From Bufo bufo (lineage: Eukaryota; Chordata; Amphibia; Anura; Bufonidae), in assembly GCF_905171765.1 (NCBI RefSeq), contig NC_053390.1, forward strand, positions 590,420,293-590,484,292: a stretch of DNA of 64,000 nucleotides, read 5' to 3'. This document shows, piece by piece, positions 20,636-32,329 of the stretch. Both the position numbers and the translations under genes were made by a program. Each line of letters starts with the position of its first letter. The stretch's first letter is position 1. Below the pieces are notes generated by a model that saw only the letters and a list, made by a program, of their open reading frames with translations, did no database searches and was not told where the DNA came from.

Positions 20636-21249
20636 TGAAAAAATTTGAAAATGTATACATAATTTGTGTACTCTAATATAATCACATAAAAAAAAATGTA
20701 AATATTATTTTTTTGTTCATTCCACCTAAAATACCGTAAATGCAATAAAAAGCAATCAAAATGTTGTATCTATTTCATTGATCTAAACCTCTACTTATTC
20801 TGGGTTTAGGAATCTAGTAGGTGGGACTATTACTGATTGCTAGCCTTCCTTCTATAAGTGTGTATGCATAAATAGAGTTTGGGCACTCACTGGACTCCTA
20901 AACATAGAAAAAGCAGGAATTAAAGGATCAACTCGAACCCCTTGACTCAGAGAAACCTGTGCACAGAACTTGGAGCAGGCAATATACAATGCAAAAAAGG
21001 AAAAATCCAGCACTTGATGTCTTCAAATAAAAACCAATATTTAAATTCCATTAAAATACATCATGAGCACATACTGCATGGCTGATCTTTGAGTTTTGGT
21101 CTTGCTCATGATCAAGAACCTTAGACCAGCCCTGCGGTTCGTGCTCATGATATATTTTAACGGAAGTATTTGTATTTTTAATTGACTTTATTAAATATTG
21201 TTTTTAAGTTGGAGATATTGAGTGCTGAATTTTTCCTTTTTCGAATTAA

Positions 21250-21615
21250 AGGGGTTTGTACAGCCCCAATATTAGTTATGTCCTGTATTCCCTGCTTGTC
21301 TTTTTCAGTACGAAGGCAACTGTCAGTGCTCCTTTTGGTCCCCAATGGTTTTGAAGTGTGATGTCCTGTTCTTTCGTGGTCATGTGCCACCTGGAGACAC
21401 ATCACCACTGAGGACAGTGAATGACTGCTGCAGTATACATGATCACAGATGGGAAGTCATATTTCTGGTCTGCCAGAGACCAGAGGGAGCGAAAATTAAA
21501 GCCTCAGTGCTGGAACAGAGTGGAGGTGAATAGATGAGTGGCTTTTTTTTATTATTTACAAACTCAACTTTGATGGGGGCATAACTAAATTTGTTTTGGA
21601 GGTTGGGCAACCCCT
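21250..21615. mobile_element. TTAA MITE (366 bp)
   Basis: The ends AGGGGTTTGTACAGCCCC and, inverted, AGGGGTTGCCCAACC are flanked by TTAA (21246-21249, 21616-21619). The interior is only weakly palindromic. Confidence 0.7.
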
Positions 21616-21619
21616 TTAA

Positions 21620-22613
21620 AAAGAAAAAATACAAGTTATGCTGAATCTTTCCCCCTACAAAACTGTATCAATTGGCTCAGATCCGCCTGCTCTATATCCT
21701 GCTGCGCACAGTTCGGATTGCATGTTCAATCAATGTAAGGTTCGCTTTAACTTCTTGACCTTCTAGGACAGCAAAATCCCTAGTGACCACAGTGATGGTG
21801 TGATGACTCCAAACAACTCCTGATCTGCGTGTAAAATGAGGGAGCAGTATTGGTTATAAGTACAATTTGGCTATATCCTGGTACCTTACTGTTCATAATT
21901 TGGTGTGTAATTGGTCAGAATTGAGGCCTCCAAAGTTCATCAAAGGTCAAGATAGGGTGGTACAGAAGGCTTCTCTACATTTCTAGCATATAACTATTAG
22001 TGATGAAGCCAAATTTTTGTAGGTGATTATTTCATATGATTTATGGCTTCAGGCAGTCCAGAGAGATGTTTATTTGGAAAATATTTAATGCTGCTAAATG
22101 AAACTAAACAACAGAATCAGAGGAATTTGGATGAATGAGCCATCTTGGTGAGTACAATGTGCATGTTGTTGTTTGCTGTCATAGGCTGGGTTCCAAAACT
22201 GAGAACGTGCCTTTATTTCATGCTCACTTGAGATTGTGCTAGGAGTAGCCACTGTCCATGATGCTTCACTGGCTATTGTGGACACAAAGAGAAAAGCAGT
22301 GTTTATCCAGAGTAGTGTTACCAAAATGTATTATCTGGATGTCATGTCAGTTTATACTTTTCCTTTTTGAAGTTGGTAGATGTTGTAGAAACATGAATAA
22401 TAAGCGAGGACCTAAGTATATCAACTATATACAGTCTGTTTAAAGCATAATAATAAAAGGGTCATGAATAAATATTTAACTACAAGGTTACACAAGGTAT
22501 TTGACCATGGCAGTCACAGCAACCATTTAAGTGCTACACGTTTCAGCAACTGAATTATGCTGAAATAACATACAGATGTTTGGGCACATGGGGGGATTTA
22601 AGGTGCTATTTCA
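21620..22613. other. No recognised feature
   Basis: AT-rich sequence without supported genes. Confidence 0.5.
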
Positions 22614-22760
22614 GGGCTGGCCAACCTACGGCTCTCCAGTTGTTGTCAAACTACAACTCCCACCATTCCCTGCTGTAGGCTAATAGTTGTAGGCAGACTG
22701 GGCATGCTGGGAGTTGTAGTTTTTCAACAGCTGGAGAGCTGCAGGTTGGCCAGCCCTGTG
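22614..22760. mobile_element. Palindromic MITE (ACAACTCCCA type)
   Basis: GGCTGGCCAACCTACGGCTC and its inverse GAGCTGCAGGTTGGCCAGCC bound arms carrying ACTACAACTCCCACCAT and CATGCTGGGAGTTGTAGT. It is a compact, near-complete hairpin of about 145 bp. Confidence 0.85.
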
Positions 22761-25139
22761 CTATTTCATATGCCAATCTTGAGTGTGCTATGTGTAGGCC
22801 TCTTAATACATTTGGTGCATCTTTTGGACAAAATAGCAAAACTATGTCAACTATGAGCTGGGGTAGATTTGAGCTGTAATTTAGGGCAGTTTCTGGCATA
22901 AATTATAGTAAATCTGTCGGGAGGAGGGAGCCCTGTCCACTTTATTGGAAAGAGATGAAAGTAGCGTAAATATCGCAAAATGTGGCTTGCTCCAAAAAAT
23001 AGCACCTTTGTATGGCAGAAAACTGGCGTATGTTGCTGAATACTTTCTTCCCACTGTTTATACATTATCTTCATTTTCCAAATCAAGAGGAACTCTAGTT
23101 CCACAATGTGATTATTCATAAGAGCCATTCTGATGTCTTAAAGAATATTTTTTGCAAGACAAATGCTTGCTAGGTGGTACCCAAATAAGTTTGTACTTAG
23201 TAAATGAGACCACCACAAACAGGTGATACCATCAAATCTAGTGTTACACTCAACCAACTCTTCAATTTCCAGCATTTGGTGTCTAACGGCAAAAAAAAAA
23301 AAAAGACAGGAAATAGGAGAGGGATTTGCATGCGGCATGTTAGACACTTTTCCTTATATCATCTTCTTCGTTTCCTGTTAGATATATAGGGGGTGCAGAG
23401 GATGCAGTTAAACCCAGAAGGCCAAAAAAGTTCCTAAAAACCGTTTACCAGCACAATAAGCTCCATGTAAAAGTTTGGGAACCATGATACAAAATTACAT
23501 TAATGCCTAGCCCACAAGCTTCACGTTACAGTACACCTCTCCAATGGAATGACCATCAGCTTGCTGCACATGTCCATGTGTGGGGTTTGCTGGAGAACTC
23601 ATGAAGGAGTCACGGTGAATCAATTGACGATGACAAACATTTGTAATGCACACAGGGACTCAAAGCGCAGGGATAGTTATGTGGCTGGGAAGTCAGTGGC
23701 CGCCATATAGGAGCTAGATCCCAACCCACACCGATTGAAATTGATATCTGCAACAACAAAAAAAGCCAAAATACAGGATACAGGATTTCACTTGTACTCT
23801 TACAGGCAGAAAATATAGAATTTCTTTTAGCGATCCATGAATTATAAAATTCCATCTTCAATTATAGGAATATTCACACACTGAGGGATGCGCTGGTGAA
23901 GTGGTACATGGAGCAGTTTTGAAAGGCAAATCAGCTATGACAATCTACTGCTTTAAAAAATAGCAACCAGTGAGCTCTACACATGTAGAGGTAATGGCAA
24001 CGCCATCTGTTTTTCCTATTCAAAACAATATTGTCAGCATATGCTGGTCCTTAAGGACTGCGAAAACGTGAACACAAATATATGGTTCACACACCCAAGA
24101 TATATAATGAGAATTCCCAAGAAAAAGACAAATTTAAAATATTAGAGGACAAAATTCCCAAAGAGAAAAACGGTTTCATAGTTATTAATCAGACTTCATG
24201 GGAAAAAAAAAATATATATATATAGTAATTTTCTAAAATTAGCTAAACTAAATATAACAGCACAGAAAACTACATGGAATGCTGTAAACTGGTGTGTATA
24301 GGGTTTATGTTCCCATGTGGCATAAATATTGCAGAGTAGCCGCTGTGGATTCATGTGCAGAAAATCTACAGTATTGTAATGTAGCAGCCAAATGAATGAT
24401 TTTTTTTAAATTCATTGAAAATATTCACAGCATGAACTGCTTGAAGTGAATGGCGGCTTGGATGCGGACCCGAACTACGGTCGTGTGCATGAGGCCTTAA
24501 TCTGACATTTGACAATACAGAAAGTGTAATACTTTGGCACTTTCAACACAGCACTGCACTATGATGTAGAACTTCAAAAGACCCTAAAAAGAAGACTTAG
24601 CCAGAACCATTTAGGATATCGATAGTCACTGCAGAGGTTATGGAAGGTGCCCCTGAATGCTGCGGTTCATATCAACTTTATTGGAACCCAGCAAACTCCC
24701 TTTCTCTCTCTTTTTCTTGGTATTATTGCCTTTTCCTCACCTTTCCCCCTTAATTTCTGTTAAGGGGTTAGTTTTGAAGCTGGACAATAGCTTTTTGGAT
24801 TCATTTGCATTCTCCACTCCCTTTGGTACCCTAAATAGTGCCCCTCATTTCCTACTTCCTACTCTTTATTCTTGCAGATGATCTAGCAGATCCTCTCTAT
24901 CCCTGTCAGATTTTGGATGTATCTTTTCTAATTACTATGCTTCTATTTCAACAAGCTTATTTTAATTTTAGTTTTATACTTTGGTTGATTCTTCTTACTT
25001 GATGTCCCACCAGGTAGTCAGTGTGAAAGATCTAAGCCAAGGACAAGTCTTGAAGGCCCAATAATCTGCCCATGCAAATGAGCCCTCACTTGGTTTAAAT
25101 ATATTTTTGGATTTTAGCAGTCTCCTCTGATAAAGTAAC
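22761..25139. other. Long stretch without recognised genes
   Basis: Only short ORFs occur. Simple A-rich and TA tracts lie near 23290 and 24205. A trace of the ACGGTCGTGTGCATGAGGCC palindromic family lies at about 24455-24500. Confidence 0.5.
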
Positions 25140-26016
25140 ATAGTTTAAATAGTTACATAGTACATTTAAAGAAAATACATACGGTATGCCCATCAAGTTC
25201 AACCAAGGGATGGTAGGAGATATGGATGAAGGGAAGTGGTAAAGCTAAACTTTAAAATATAGTTTCACTGTATTGATCCACAGAAATAAGGAGAACTCAT
25301 AATGCATGTACAAATTTGCCCTAAAAAGGAAATGTTTTTCTTCCCGACCCAAAGTCGTGAGCAGACCGGATCAACGTTCAAAGCAAAAAATTCTATGTGC
25401 CTACATAAGTGTTAATGTTATTTTGTTCTAAGAAATCATCTTAGCCTTTTTTGAAGCCATCTATTATTCCTGTTGTGACCACATCCTGAGGTTCTGTAGA
25501 CTATTCCACAGATTCACAGTTCTAATGGAGAAGAAGCCTTGACAACTCTGGAGACTGAACTTTTTCTTCTCCAGACAGAGGCAGTGCACCCTTTTTAGGC
25601 GGAACAACCTTTTACCATATTTTTTTTACAGGTGAGTTATATATTTATATAAGTTAATCATGTCCCCCATTAGATGTCTCATTTCATTTTAGTTGCTCTT
25701 CTTTGTACTTTTTCCAGTTTCAAGCCATCCAGTCTTTAAGCTGGTGCCCAGAACCATAATAAAAATTATCGTAATTTATATAGCACCAACATATTCCACT
25801 GCGCTTTACAATCAGAAGGTTTGTGGACCAATGATGCGTTAAATAGAAACAACACCATATTCCAGATGACGCCACACCAATGATGATGACCTTAGGTCTG
25901 ATGGCCTTAGAAGCTGTTGATTGACATTATACGCTGTTAGTCTGTCTATAATCTCCAAGTACACCCAAATCCTTATCTACAAGTGATTCCCCTATTGTTA
26001 TTCACCCAAAAATATA
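25140..26016 (-). pseudogene. CR1/L2-type LINE, 3' part
   Basis: Minus-strand translation gives DKDLGVL near the right edge. Further down come a QRRATK-like run and the C-terminal LINE region (a WNS-LP-like segment around 25500), followed by a 3' untranslated part to about 25140. Many stops and frameshifts are present. The copy is split at 26015-26016 by a Tc1-like relic, and RT sequence resumes at about 27046-27125. It is dead. Confidence 0.7.
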
Positions 26017-27045
26017 CATTGCTCACAAAAATGTAGGAATATTTGGCTTTCGGGTGAAATGTATGGAAAACGTAAAAAGTTCACGCTAAAGTGATAATAT
26101 ATCATAAAATTAGGGCATTTAAGTAGAAACAAAAGGCAACAACAGTGGTTGGTATACCCCCACAAAAATGTAAATGTCTCAATAACTTGTCACGTGGCAC
26201 TGAGCATCAATTACAGTATATAATACTATAAGTCGACTTATTGTCTGCTGAGGCATGGCATCCCACTCTTCTTGAAGGCACCCCTCAGGTCATTGAAGTA
26301 CTGGGGTGCATAATTACGAGCCTCTACACGGCGACTCAGCTGATCCTATAGGTTTTCAATTGGATTCAGGTCTGGAGACAGTGCAGGCCACTCCATTTGC
26401 GGTACCCCTTTCTCCAGTAGCCATTCCCCAAGGTTGCGACCTCGATGAACTGGCGCATTGTCATCCATGAAGATGAAATTGGGCCTGTTTTGTTCATGTA
26501 GAGGCACAATGACTGGATTAATGATGTTATTCAAGTAGTATGGGCTTGTCACTGTACCATTCATAAGGTGTAGGGCAGCTCAATATTGACTAGACACACC
26601 TGGCCACACTGTAACACCACTACCACCACAACCAATGGCTCATCTGGTGACAACAGTGAATGATGTATAGCTCTCTCCTTGACGTCTCCAACACCATTGG
26701 TGGCTATCATTTCTGCTCAGCACGAATTAACTTTCATCAGTGAACAGCACTGAGGCCCACTGGTCCCTCATCCAGTGAAGATGCTCCCTGGCCTATGCAA
26801 GACAATGACGCCTGTGCCTGGTGGTGTCGTCAGATACCATTGCAGGATCTTTAGTACGCAGACCACACTAATGTAAATGATTTCGAATGGTCTGATATGA
26901 CACTTGGGGGCCTCTGACCTCCCTTAAATGTGACTGGAGTTGTTTGGCATTCATCATCTGGTTCCGCAGGGCATTGTTCACAATGAAGCAGTCATCAGTG
27001 TGAGATGTGGCCAAAGGAGGTCCACTTCTACGCCATTTATCCTAT
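26017..27045 (-). pseudogene. Decayed Tc1-like transposon, DD34E type
   Basis: An open piece (26346-26564) reads IFMDDNAPVHRGRNLGEWLL then [10 protein letters not shown]. The second acidic residue and the E are separated by 34 residues. Other parts upstream are broken by stops. The left tip CATTGCTCACAAAAATG follows TA at 26015-26016; the right tip is not clear. It is inserted in a LINE. Confidence 0.8.
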
Positions 27046-27125
27046 CCTCTATATATAATTAATAAATACATTAAATATAAGGGACCCAGCATTGAACCCT
27101 GAAGTTCTTATTAATGTTCTAGTGT
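27046..27125 (-). pseudogene. CR1/L2-type LINE, RT piece beyond the Tc1 relic
   Basis: Minus-strand translation resembles the GVPQGSVLGPLLFNIFIN block of CR1/L2 reverse transcriptases (here GSLIFNVFINYI). It continues the LINE at 25140-26016. Confidence 0.55.
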
Positions 27126-27603
27126 AGATTGGTTTCCTGAAGATTATTTACTCTTACAATTCATATATTTTAAAGAAGTTTTCCAGGAATTAAAATATTG
27201 ATAAGCTATCCTTAGGATACCGGTACCTTCACCGAGCAGGTGTTTGAAGGAGTCGCAGTTTTCGGACAAGCACTGCACCCTCTTTATACTATACTAAGCA
27301 CAGCGCTGTATATTCTATACAATTTATGCTTGGTATTGCAGTTCAGTCCTATTCACTTTGATAAGACTGAGCTGCACAAAAGCCATGTGACTAATGGATA
27401 TGATGTCACAGGCCCCTCAAACAGCTGATCGGCAGAGGTGCCAGAAGCTGAGCCGGTGGGCATGATGTGCTACAACACAGAGTTGCTGAAGAGGTGAGTA
27501 TTCTTGCTTAAAAGCATTGGTTGTAAGCAGAATGATGCACCTTGCAGAGGCATCTTGCAGTTTATACGGACCCACAAGGGGACTGCAATAAAAGCTCAAT
27601 GTA

Positions 27604-29161
27604 CAGTCGTGGCCAAAAGTTTTGAGAATGACACAAATATTAGTTTTCACAAAGTTTGCTGCTAAACTGCTTTTAGATCTTTGTTTCAGTTGTTTCTGTG
27701 ATGTAGTGAAATATAATTACACGCACTTCATACGTTTCAAAGGCTTTTATTGAAAATTACATGACATTTATGCAAAGAGTCAGTATTTGCAGTGTTGGCC
27801 CTTCTTTTTCAGGACCTCTGCAATTCGACTGGGCATGCTCTCAATCAACTTCTGGGCCAATTCCTGACTGATAGCAACCCATTCTTTCATAATTACTTCT
27901 TGGAGTTTGTCAGAATTAGTAGGTTTTTGTTTGTCCACCCGCCTCTTGAGGATTGACCACAAGTTCTTAATGGGATTAAGATCTGGGGAGTTTCCAGGCC
28001 ATGGACCCAAAATGTCAATGTTTTGGTCCCCGAGCCACTTAGTTATCACTTTTGCCTTATGGCACGGTGCTCCATCGTGCTGGAAAATGCATTGTTCTTC
28101 ACCAAACTGTTGTTGGATTGTTGGAAGAAGTTGCTGTTGGAGGGTGTTTTGGTACCATTCTTTATTCATGGCTGTGATTTTGGGCAAAATTGTGAGTGAG
28201 CCCACTCCCTTGGATGAGAAGCAACCCTACCCATGAATGGTCTCAGGATGCTTTACTGTTGGCAGGACACAGGACTGATGGTAGCGCTCACCTTTTCTTC
28301 TCCAGACAAGCATTTTTCCAGATGCCCCAAACAATCGGAAAGAGGCTTCATCGGAGAATATGACTTTTCCCCAGTCCTCAGCAGTCCATTCACCATACTT
28401 TCTGCAGAAGATCAATCTGTCCCTGATGTTTTTTTTTGGAGAGAAGTGGCTTCTTTGCTGGCTTTCTTGACACCAGGCCATCTTCCAAAAGTCTTCGCCT
28501 CACTGTGCGTGCAGATGCGCTCACACCTGCCTGCTGCCATTCCTGAGCAAGCTCTGCACTGGTGGCACTCCGATCCCGCAGCTGAATCCTCTTTAGGAGA
28601 CGATCCTGGCGCTTGCTGGACTTTCTTGGACGCCCTGAAGCCTTCTTAACAAGAATTTAACCTCTTTCCTTGAAGTTCTTGATGATCCTATAAATTGTTG
28701 ATTGAGGTGCAATCTTAGTAGCCACAATATCCTTGCCTGTGAAGCCATTTTTATGCAACGCAATGATGGCTGCACGCGTTTCTTTGCAGGTCCCCATGGT
28801 TAACAATAGAAGAACAATGATTTCAAGCATCACCCTCCTTTTAACATGTCAAGTCTGCCATTTTAACCCAATCAGCCGGACATAATGATCTCCAGCCTTG
28901 TGCTCGTCAACATTCTCACCTGAGTTAACAAGACGATTACTGAAATGATCTCAGCAGGTCCTTTAATGACAGCAATGAAATGCAGTGGAAAGGTTTTTTT
29001 GGGATTAAGTTAATTTTCATGGCAAAGAAGGACTATGCAATTCATCTGATCACTCTTCATAACATTCTGGAGTATATGCAAATTGCTATTATAAAAACTT
29101 AAGCAGCAGCTTTTCCAATTTCCAATATTTATGTAATTCTCAAAACTTTTGGCCACGACTG
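27604..29161 (-). mobile_element. Tc1-like DNA transposon, DD35E type, second copy
   Basis: The ends CAGTCGTGGCCAAAAGTTTT and AAAACTTTTGGCCACGACTG are flanked by TA at 27602-27603 and 29162-29163. It is the same family as 13216-14772 in opposite orientation. The ends are intact but the ORF is not, so it could only be moved by transposase supplied elsewhere. Confidence 0.94.
27780..28797 (-). pseudogene. Broken Tc1-like transposase (DD35E)
   Basis: It aligns along its whole length with the intact protein at 13580-14596. Three lesions are visible: a TCA-to-TAA stop at 28657-28659 in the N-terminal region; a run of nine A instead of eight (28429-28437), which shifts the frame before KKNIRDRL; and a TGG-to-TAG stop at 28227-28229 in the HVWGCFS block. 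D (FSDEAS), D (HDGAP) and E (NPIKNLW, where the E itself is now K) can be followed; the catalytic E is therefore also lost. The start ATG (MGTCKETR) is kept. Confidence 0.92.
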
Positions 29162-29232
29162 TATAGACGCAGTGGTTTTTAGGGATGACTAGAGCAGCAT
29201 GGTAATTCTCTAATGCCCTATGCTTTTGAGTT

Positions 29233-29843
29233 AGTATATATCTGAATGGTAATAATCAGATCTATTTCTCAAACTGCCATCACAATCAGATTTCAAACCC
29301 ATAAAACTCTCTAACATATCAGTGAAACATTATAACATTTGGTATTATGATTGCAAATCTAATACCTATTAACTATTATTTCAATTGTTTCCATACATGT
29401 TGAGCAATGTATAAATATGCAGTACTCGCAATTCACCATAGATTGCATACTATAATGACTGATGCTGTAATTGGACATCATTGTTTGAAGTTCAGTACGT
29501 TGTACATAACTGCTACAAGATGGCTTGTTATGGGATATTATGCTATGTACATCACTCTACAGTATCCATAGCATATACATAGCCCAATGTCTTGTTCTTC
29601 CATATGGCGGCTGATTGTATATGCATACACTGTAGGTTCAGTTCTTGAACTTTACAAGACCATGAACTGCAAGTGAACATTCTTTCCTAATGGGTCATGT
29701 TCCGTATGAAATGTTCACAAACCTGTTTACAAACATGTAAACTTGTTCAATACTTGTGCTAGAGAAATTATTGTGTACAATATCTGTGTCTGGATCTCAA
29801 CCTGGCCTGACCTTGCATCCATCTATCTACCAAGGTAAATTAA
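29233..29843. other. No recognised feature
   Basis: AT-rich sequence between a repeat arm and the TTAA element; no supported gene. Confidence 0.45.
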
Positions 29844-30209
29844 AGTGTAACTGTCATGTTTTCATCCAAAAAATCAATTTTAATATATGTTACTGCTGCT
29901 GCAGCATTATGCATAAAGCAATCTTTAGTTTCTTCACATACCACTATATCTGTAAAGAATAAATCAAGGCAACTGGACTTACTGTAGATTTCTGAGTGAC
30001 TGTACAAGAATTCTCTGGGAATAAATATGTAACTGAATCAACATCTGGTAATTATACCCAGCATGGGGTCAGAGGTCAATATACCCAGCATGGGGTCAAA
30101 GGAGTTGATTGCATTATCCTAATTGGAGTCAGTAGGTGATAATGACCTCCCATAAAAAGGTGTCAAGACAGCATTGTATGTGGCAGACATAGATGTCTAA
30201 CCCCCCCTC

Positions 30210-30567
30210 TATTCAAGCTTGGCTTCTCCATTTTTACGTAGATGGCCTCCTTCACACCTCATTTGTACCAATCGGCCTCCTTATCCAAAACACATAATTG
30301 ACTGTTTTCAAAGGTGTGACCTGTTTCTTTTATATGTAAGTACATGGCTGAATCTTGACCAGAGGTTTTGGCTCTTCTATGCTGAGCCATACGCTGATGT
30401 AGTTGTTGTTTTGCCGATATACAGTTCTGAGCATTCCTCATTGCACTGGACTGCGTACACAATGTTGTCCATCTTGTGTTTAGGCATTGGGTCTTTTGGG
30501 TGAACCAGTTGTTGCCTCAGTGTGTTGCTGGGTTTAAAGCAGACAGGGATGTGATGTTTATTAAAAA
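30210..30567 (-). pseudogene. PLE GIY-YIG endonuclease fragment, minus copy
   Basis: Minus-strand translation repeats the plus copy: KQQLHQRMAQHRRAKTSGQD, YLHIKETGHTFE and LDKEADWYK (30259-30462), and further up QCNEE. It is interrupted by frameshifts. It is the mirror partner of 30568-31185. Confidence 0.8.
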
Positions 30568-31185
30568 TTCAAACACCTCAGAGGGGCACTTAAAACTTGT
30601 GGGTATCCAGATTGGGCCTTTGTCAAAACAGAAGGAAGGAGAAGAAAGAGCACCAAGACTATCAATGAGGGCAAGAAGCATGACAGACGCAAGAATATGG
30701 TTATCCCATATGTAGCTGGGGTGTCTGAGAAAGTCAAAAGGATTTTTAATAAACATCACATCCCTGTCTGCTTTAAACCCAGCAACACACTGAGGCAACA
30801 ACTGGTTCACCCAAAAGACCCAACGCGTAAACACAAGATGGACAACATTGTGTACGCAGTCCAGTGCAATGAGGAATGCTCAGAACTGTATATCGGCAAA
30901 ACAAAACAACAACTACATCAGCGTATGGCTCAGCATAGAAGAGCCAAAACCTCTGGTCAAAATTCAGCCATGTACTTACATCTAAAAGAAACAGGTCACA
31001 CCTTTGAAGACAGTCAACTACGTGTTTTGGATAAGGAGGCCGATTGGTACAAATGAGGTGTGAAGGAGGCCATCTACGTAAAAATGGAGAAGTCAAGCTT
31101 GAATAGAGGCGGCGGAGTTAGAAATCTATTGTCTGTCACATACAATGCTGTCTTGACACCTTTTTCTGGGAGGTCATTATCACCT
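30568..31185 (+). pseudogene. PLE GIY-YIG endonuclease fragment, plus copy
   Basis: The open part 30697-31056 begins VIPYVAGVSEKVKRIFNKHH and has FKPSNTLRQQLVHPKD. The endonuclease core follows: IVYAVQCNEECSELYIGKTK, LHQRMAQHRR and YLHLKETGH. A TGA (31054-31056, after DWYK) stands where PLEs usually have an arginine. The frame then goes on as GVKEAIYVKMEKSSLNRGGG to the natural end near 31185. RT is absent. It is a nonfunctional 5'-truncated copy of a PLE family different from the 2.4-10.3 kb element. Confidence 0.87.
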
Positions 31186-32329
31186 ACTGACTCTAATTAG
31201 GATAATGGAATCAACTCCTTTGACCCCATGTTGGGTATAATGACCTCTGACCCCATGCTGGGTATAATTACCAGATGTTGATTCAGTTACATATTTATTC
31301 CCAGAGAATTCTTGTACAGTCACTCAGAATTGAGAAAGCTCGTTGAAAGTGAAACTTTTTTTTAAAGAAATCTACAGTAAGTCCAGTTGCCTTGATTTAT
31401 TCTTTACAGATATACCATGACCTGGATAAATGAGAAACTTCACAGACACTTCACATACCACTGTTTTCTTTGAGTTTTCCCTTAGTTACGGCTGTTTTAA
31501 CCTCTGCAATATGAGGACTTTCTCAAGATAGCTCCTCTGCCAGTTCCCTGAGGCCAAAACTGCTTTCCCTCACTTCACATACACACTTGCTGAAGCCAGC
31601 AGCTTCCTGCCGTCCAATCACATTAGATTACTGAGAGACGCGCTTCCTCACTCTGAAGCCTCATGCAGTCATGCAGTGTGAAGGACCGCCCCTCCATCTT
31701 CCTGTCTTCTTAGCCAGAGACAGACAAACCATAGCAACTGTCTTTTAAAGGAGCAGTGGAAAGGGACAGGGGACATTAATGAAAGCTGTTATTATAAGAT
31801 ATAAGTTATTACAGATCTTTTGACAATCATTGAATGACTAACTCATGTATACATGCCTAGCTGTAATAAACTGGCAAATAAATATAAAATGACAGTTACA
31901 CTTTAAATAAGAACTGTTGCAAAAAAATAATTTGTATGTCTAGGCCCAAGTAAAGGAGAGTAATTTTAGTGTAGAGTCCCAACTATCAGAGGCCATCTTG
32001 AGCGCTTCACCGGGAGTCAGACCCCCAACAATCTGATATTAATGACCTACAAGCTGGAAATAAGCTAACTCAAAAGCATAGGATATTAGAGAATTACCAT
32101 GCCGCTCTAGTCATCCATAAAAACCACTGTGCCTATTCATTGAGCTTTTATCGCAGCACAAAATACCGCCATGGGTACCTATTAACTACAAGGCGCCTCT
32201 TCAGAGTGCATTATTACACTTAGAACCAATGCTTTTAAGTAAGAATACTCACCTTTCAGCCTATTAGCTATGTAAGTATAATAAACTATATGTCTGACAT
32301 ACACCTACATATTACATCTACATGTAATC

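Larger units (their letters stand above)
29946..31448. mobile_element. Inverted, 5'-truncated pair of PLE 3' ends
   Basis: The two PLE 3' ends face away from each other, with 5' truncated ends meeting near 30567. A 14-bp duplication (CTTCACATACCACT at 29932-29945 and 31449-31462) flanks the pair, so both halves look inserted together. The arms match over about 600 bp. The outer tips carry ATATCTGTAAAGAATAAATC and its inverse. This fits the inverted-junction copies known for PLEs. Confidence 0.8.
29844..31902. mobile_element. TTAA element carrying an inverted PLE pair
   Basis: The ends AGTGTAACTGTCATG and, inverted, AGTGTAACTGTCATTTTA are flanked by TTAA (29840-29843, 31903-31906). Without the PLE insertion at 29946-31448 it would be about 540 bp. 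Confidence 0.8.
27481..32275. repeat. Long inverted repeat arms around a nested insertion complex
   Basis: The left arm (27481-27603 plus 29162-29232) and right arm (32065-32275, reverse complement) share GGTGAGTATTCTT, TTAAAAGCATTGGTT, ATAAAAGCTCAATG, GTGGTTTTTA, GGATGACTAGAGC and CCTATGCTTTTGAGTTAG. The left arm is split by a Tc1-like copy at 27604-29161. A TTAA element (29844-31902) fills much of the space between the arms. Confidence 0.75.

Noticed and set aside
20461..20745. ORFs rich in Ile and Tyr around the (TA)n tract
   Set aside because: Produced by the microsatellite (YIYIYI), no family.
21050..21150. TTGATCATGAGCAAGACC on the minus strand as a decayed hammerhead
   Set aside because: The core is not conserved and stem II does not close. 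It may be a PLE-derived end, but support is too weak.
30476..30834. Pair of ORFs reading VNQLLPQCVAGFKADRDVM on both strands
   Set aside because: They are antisense readings of the two inverted PLE arms; the true frames are the GIY-YIG ones.
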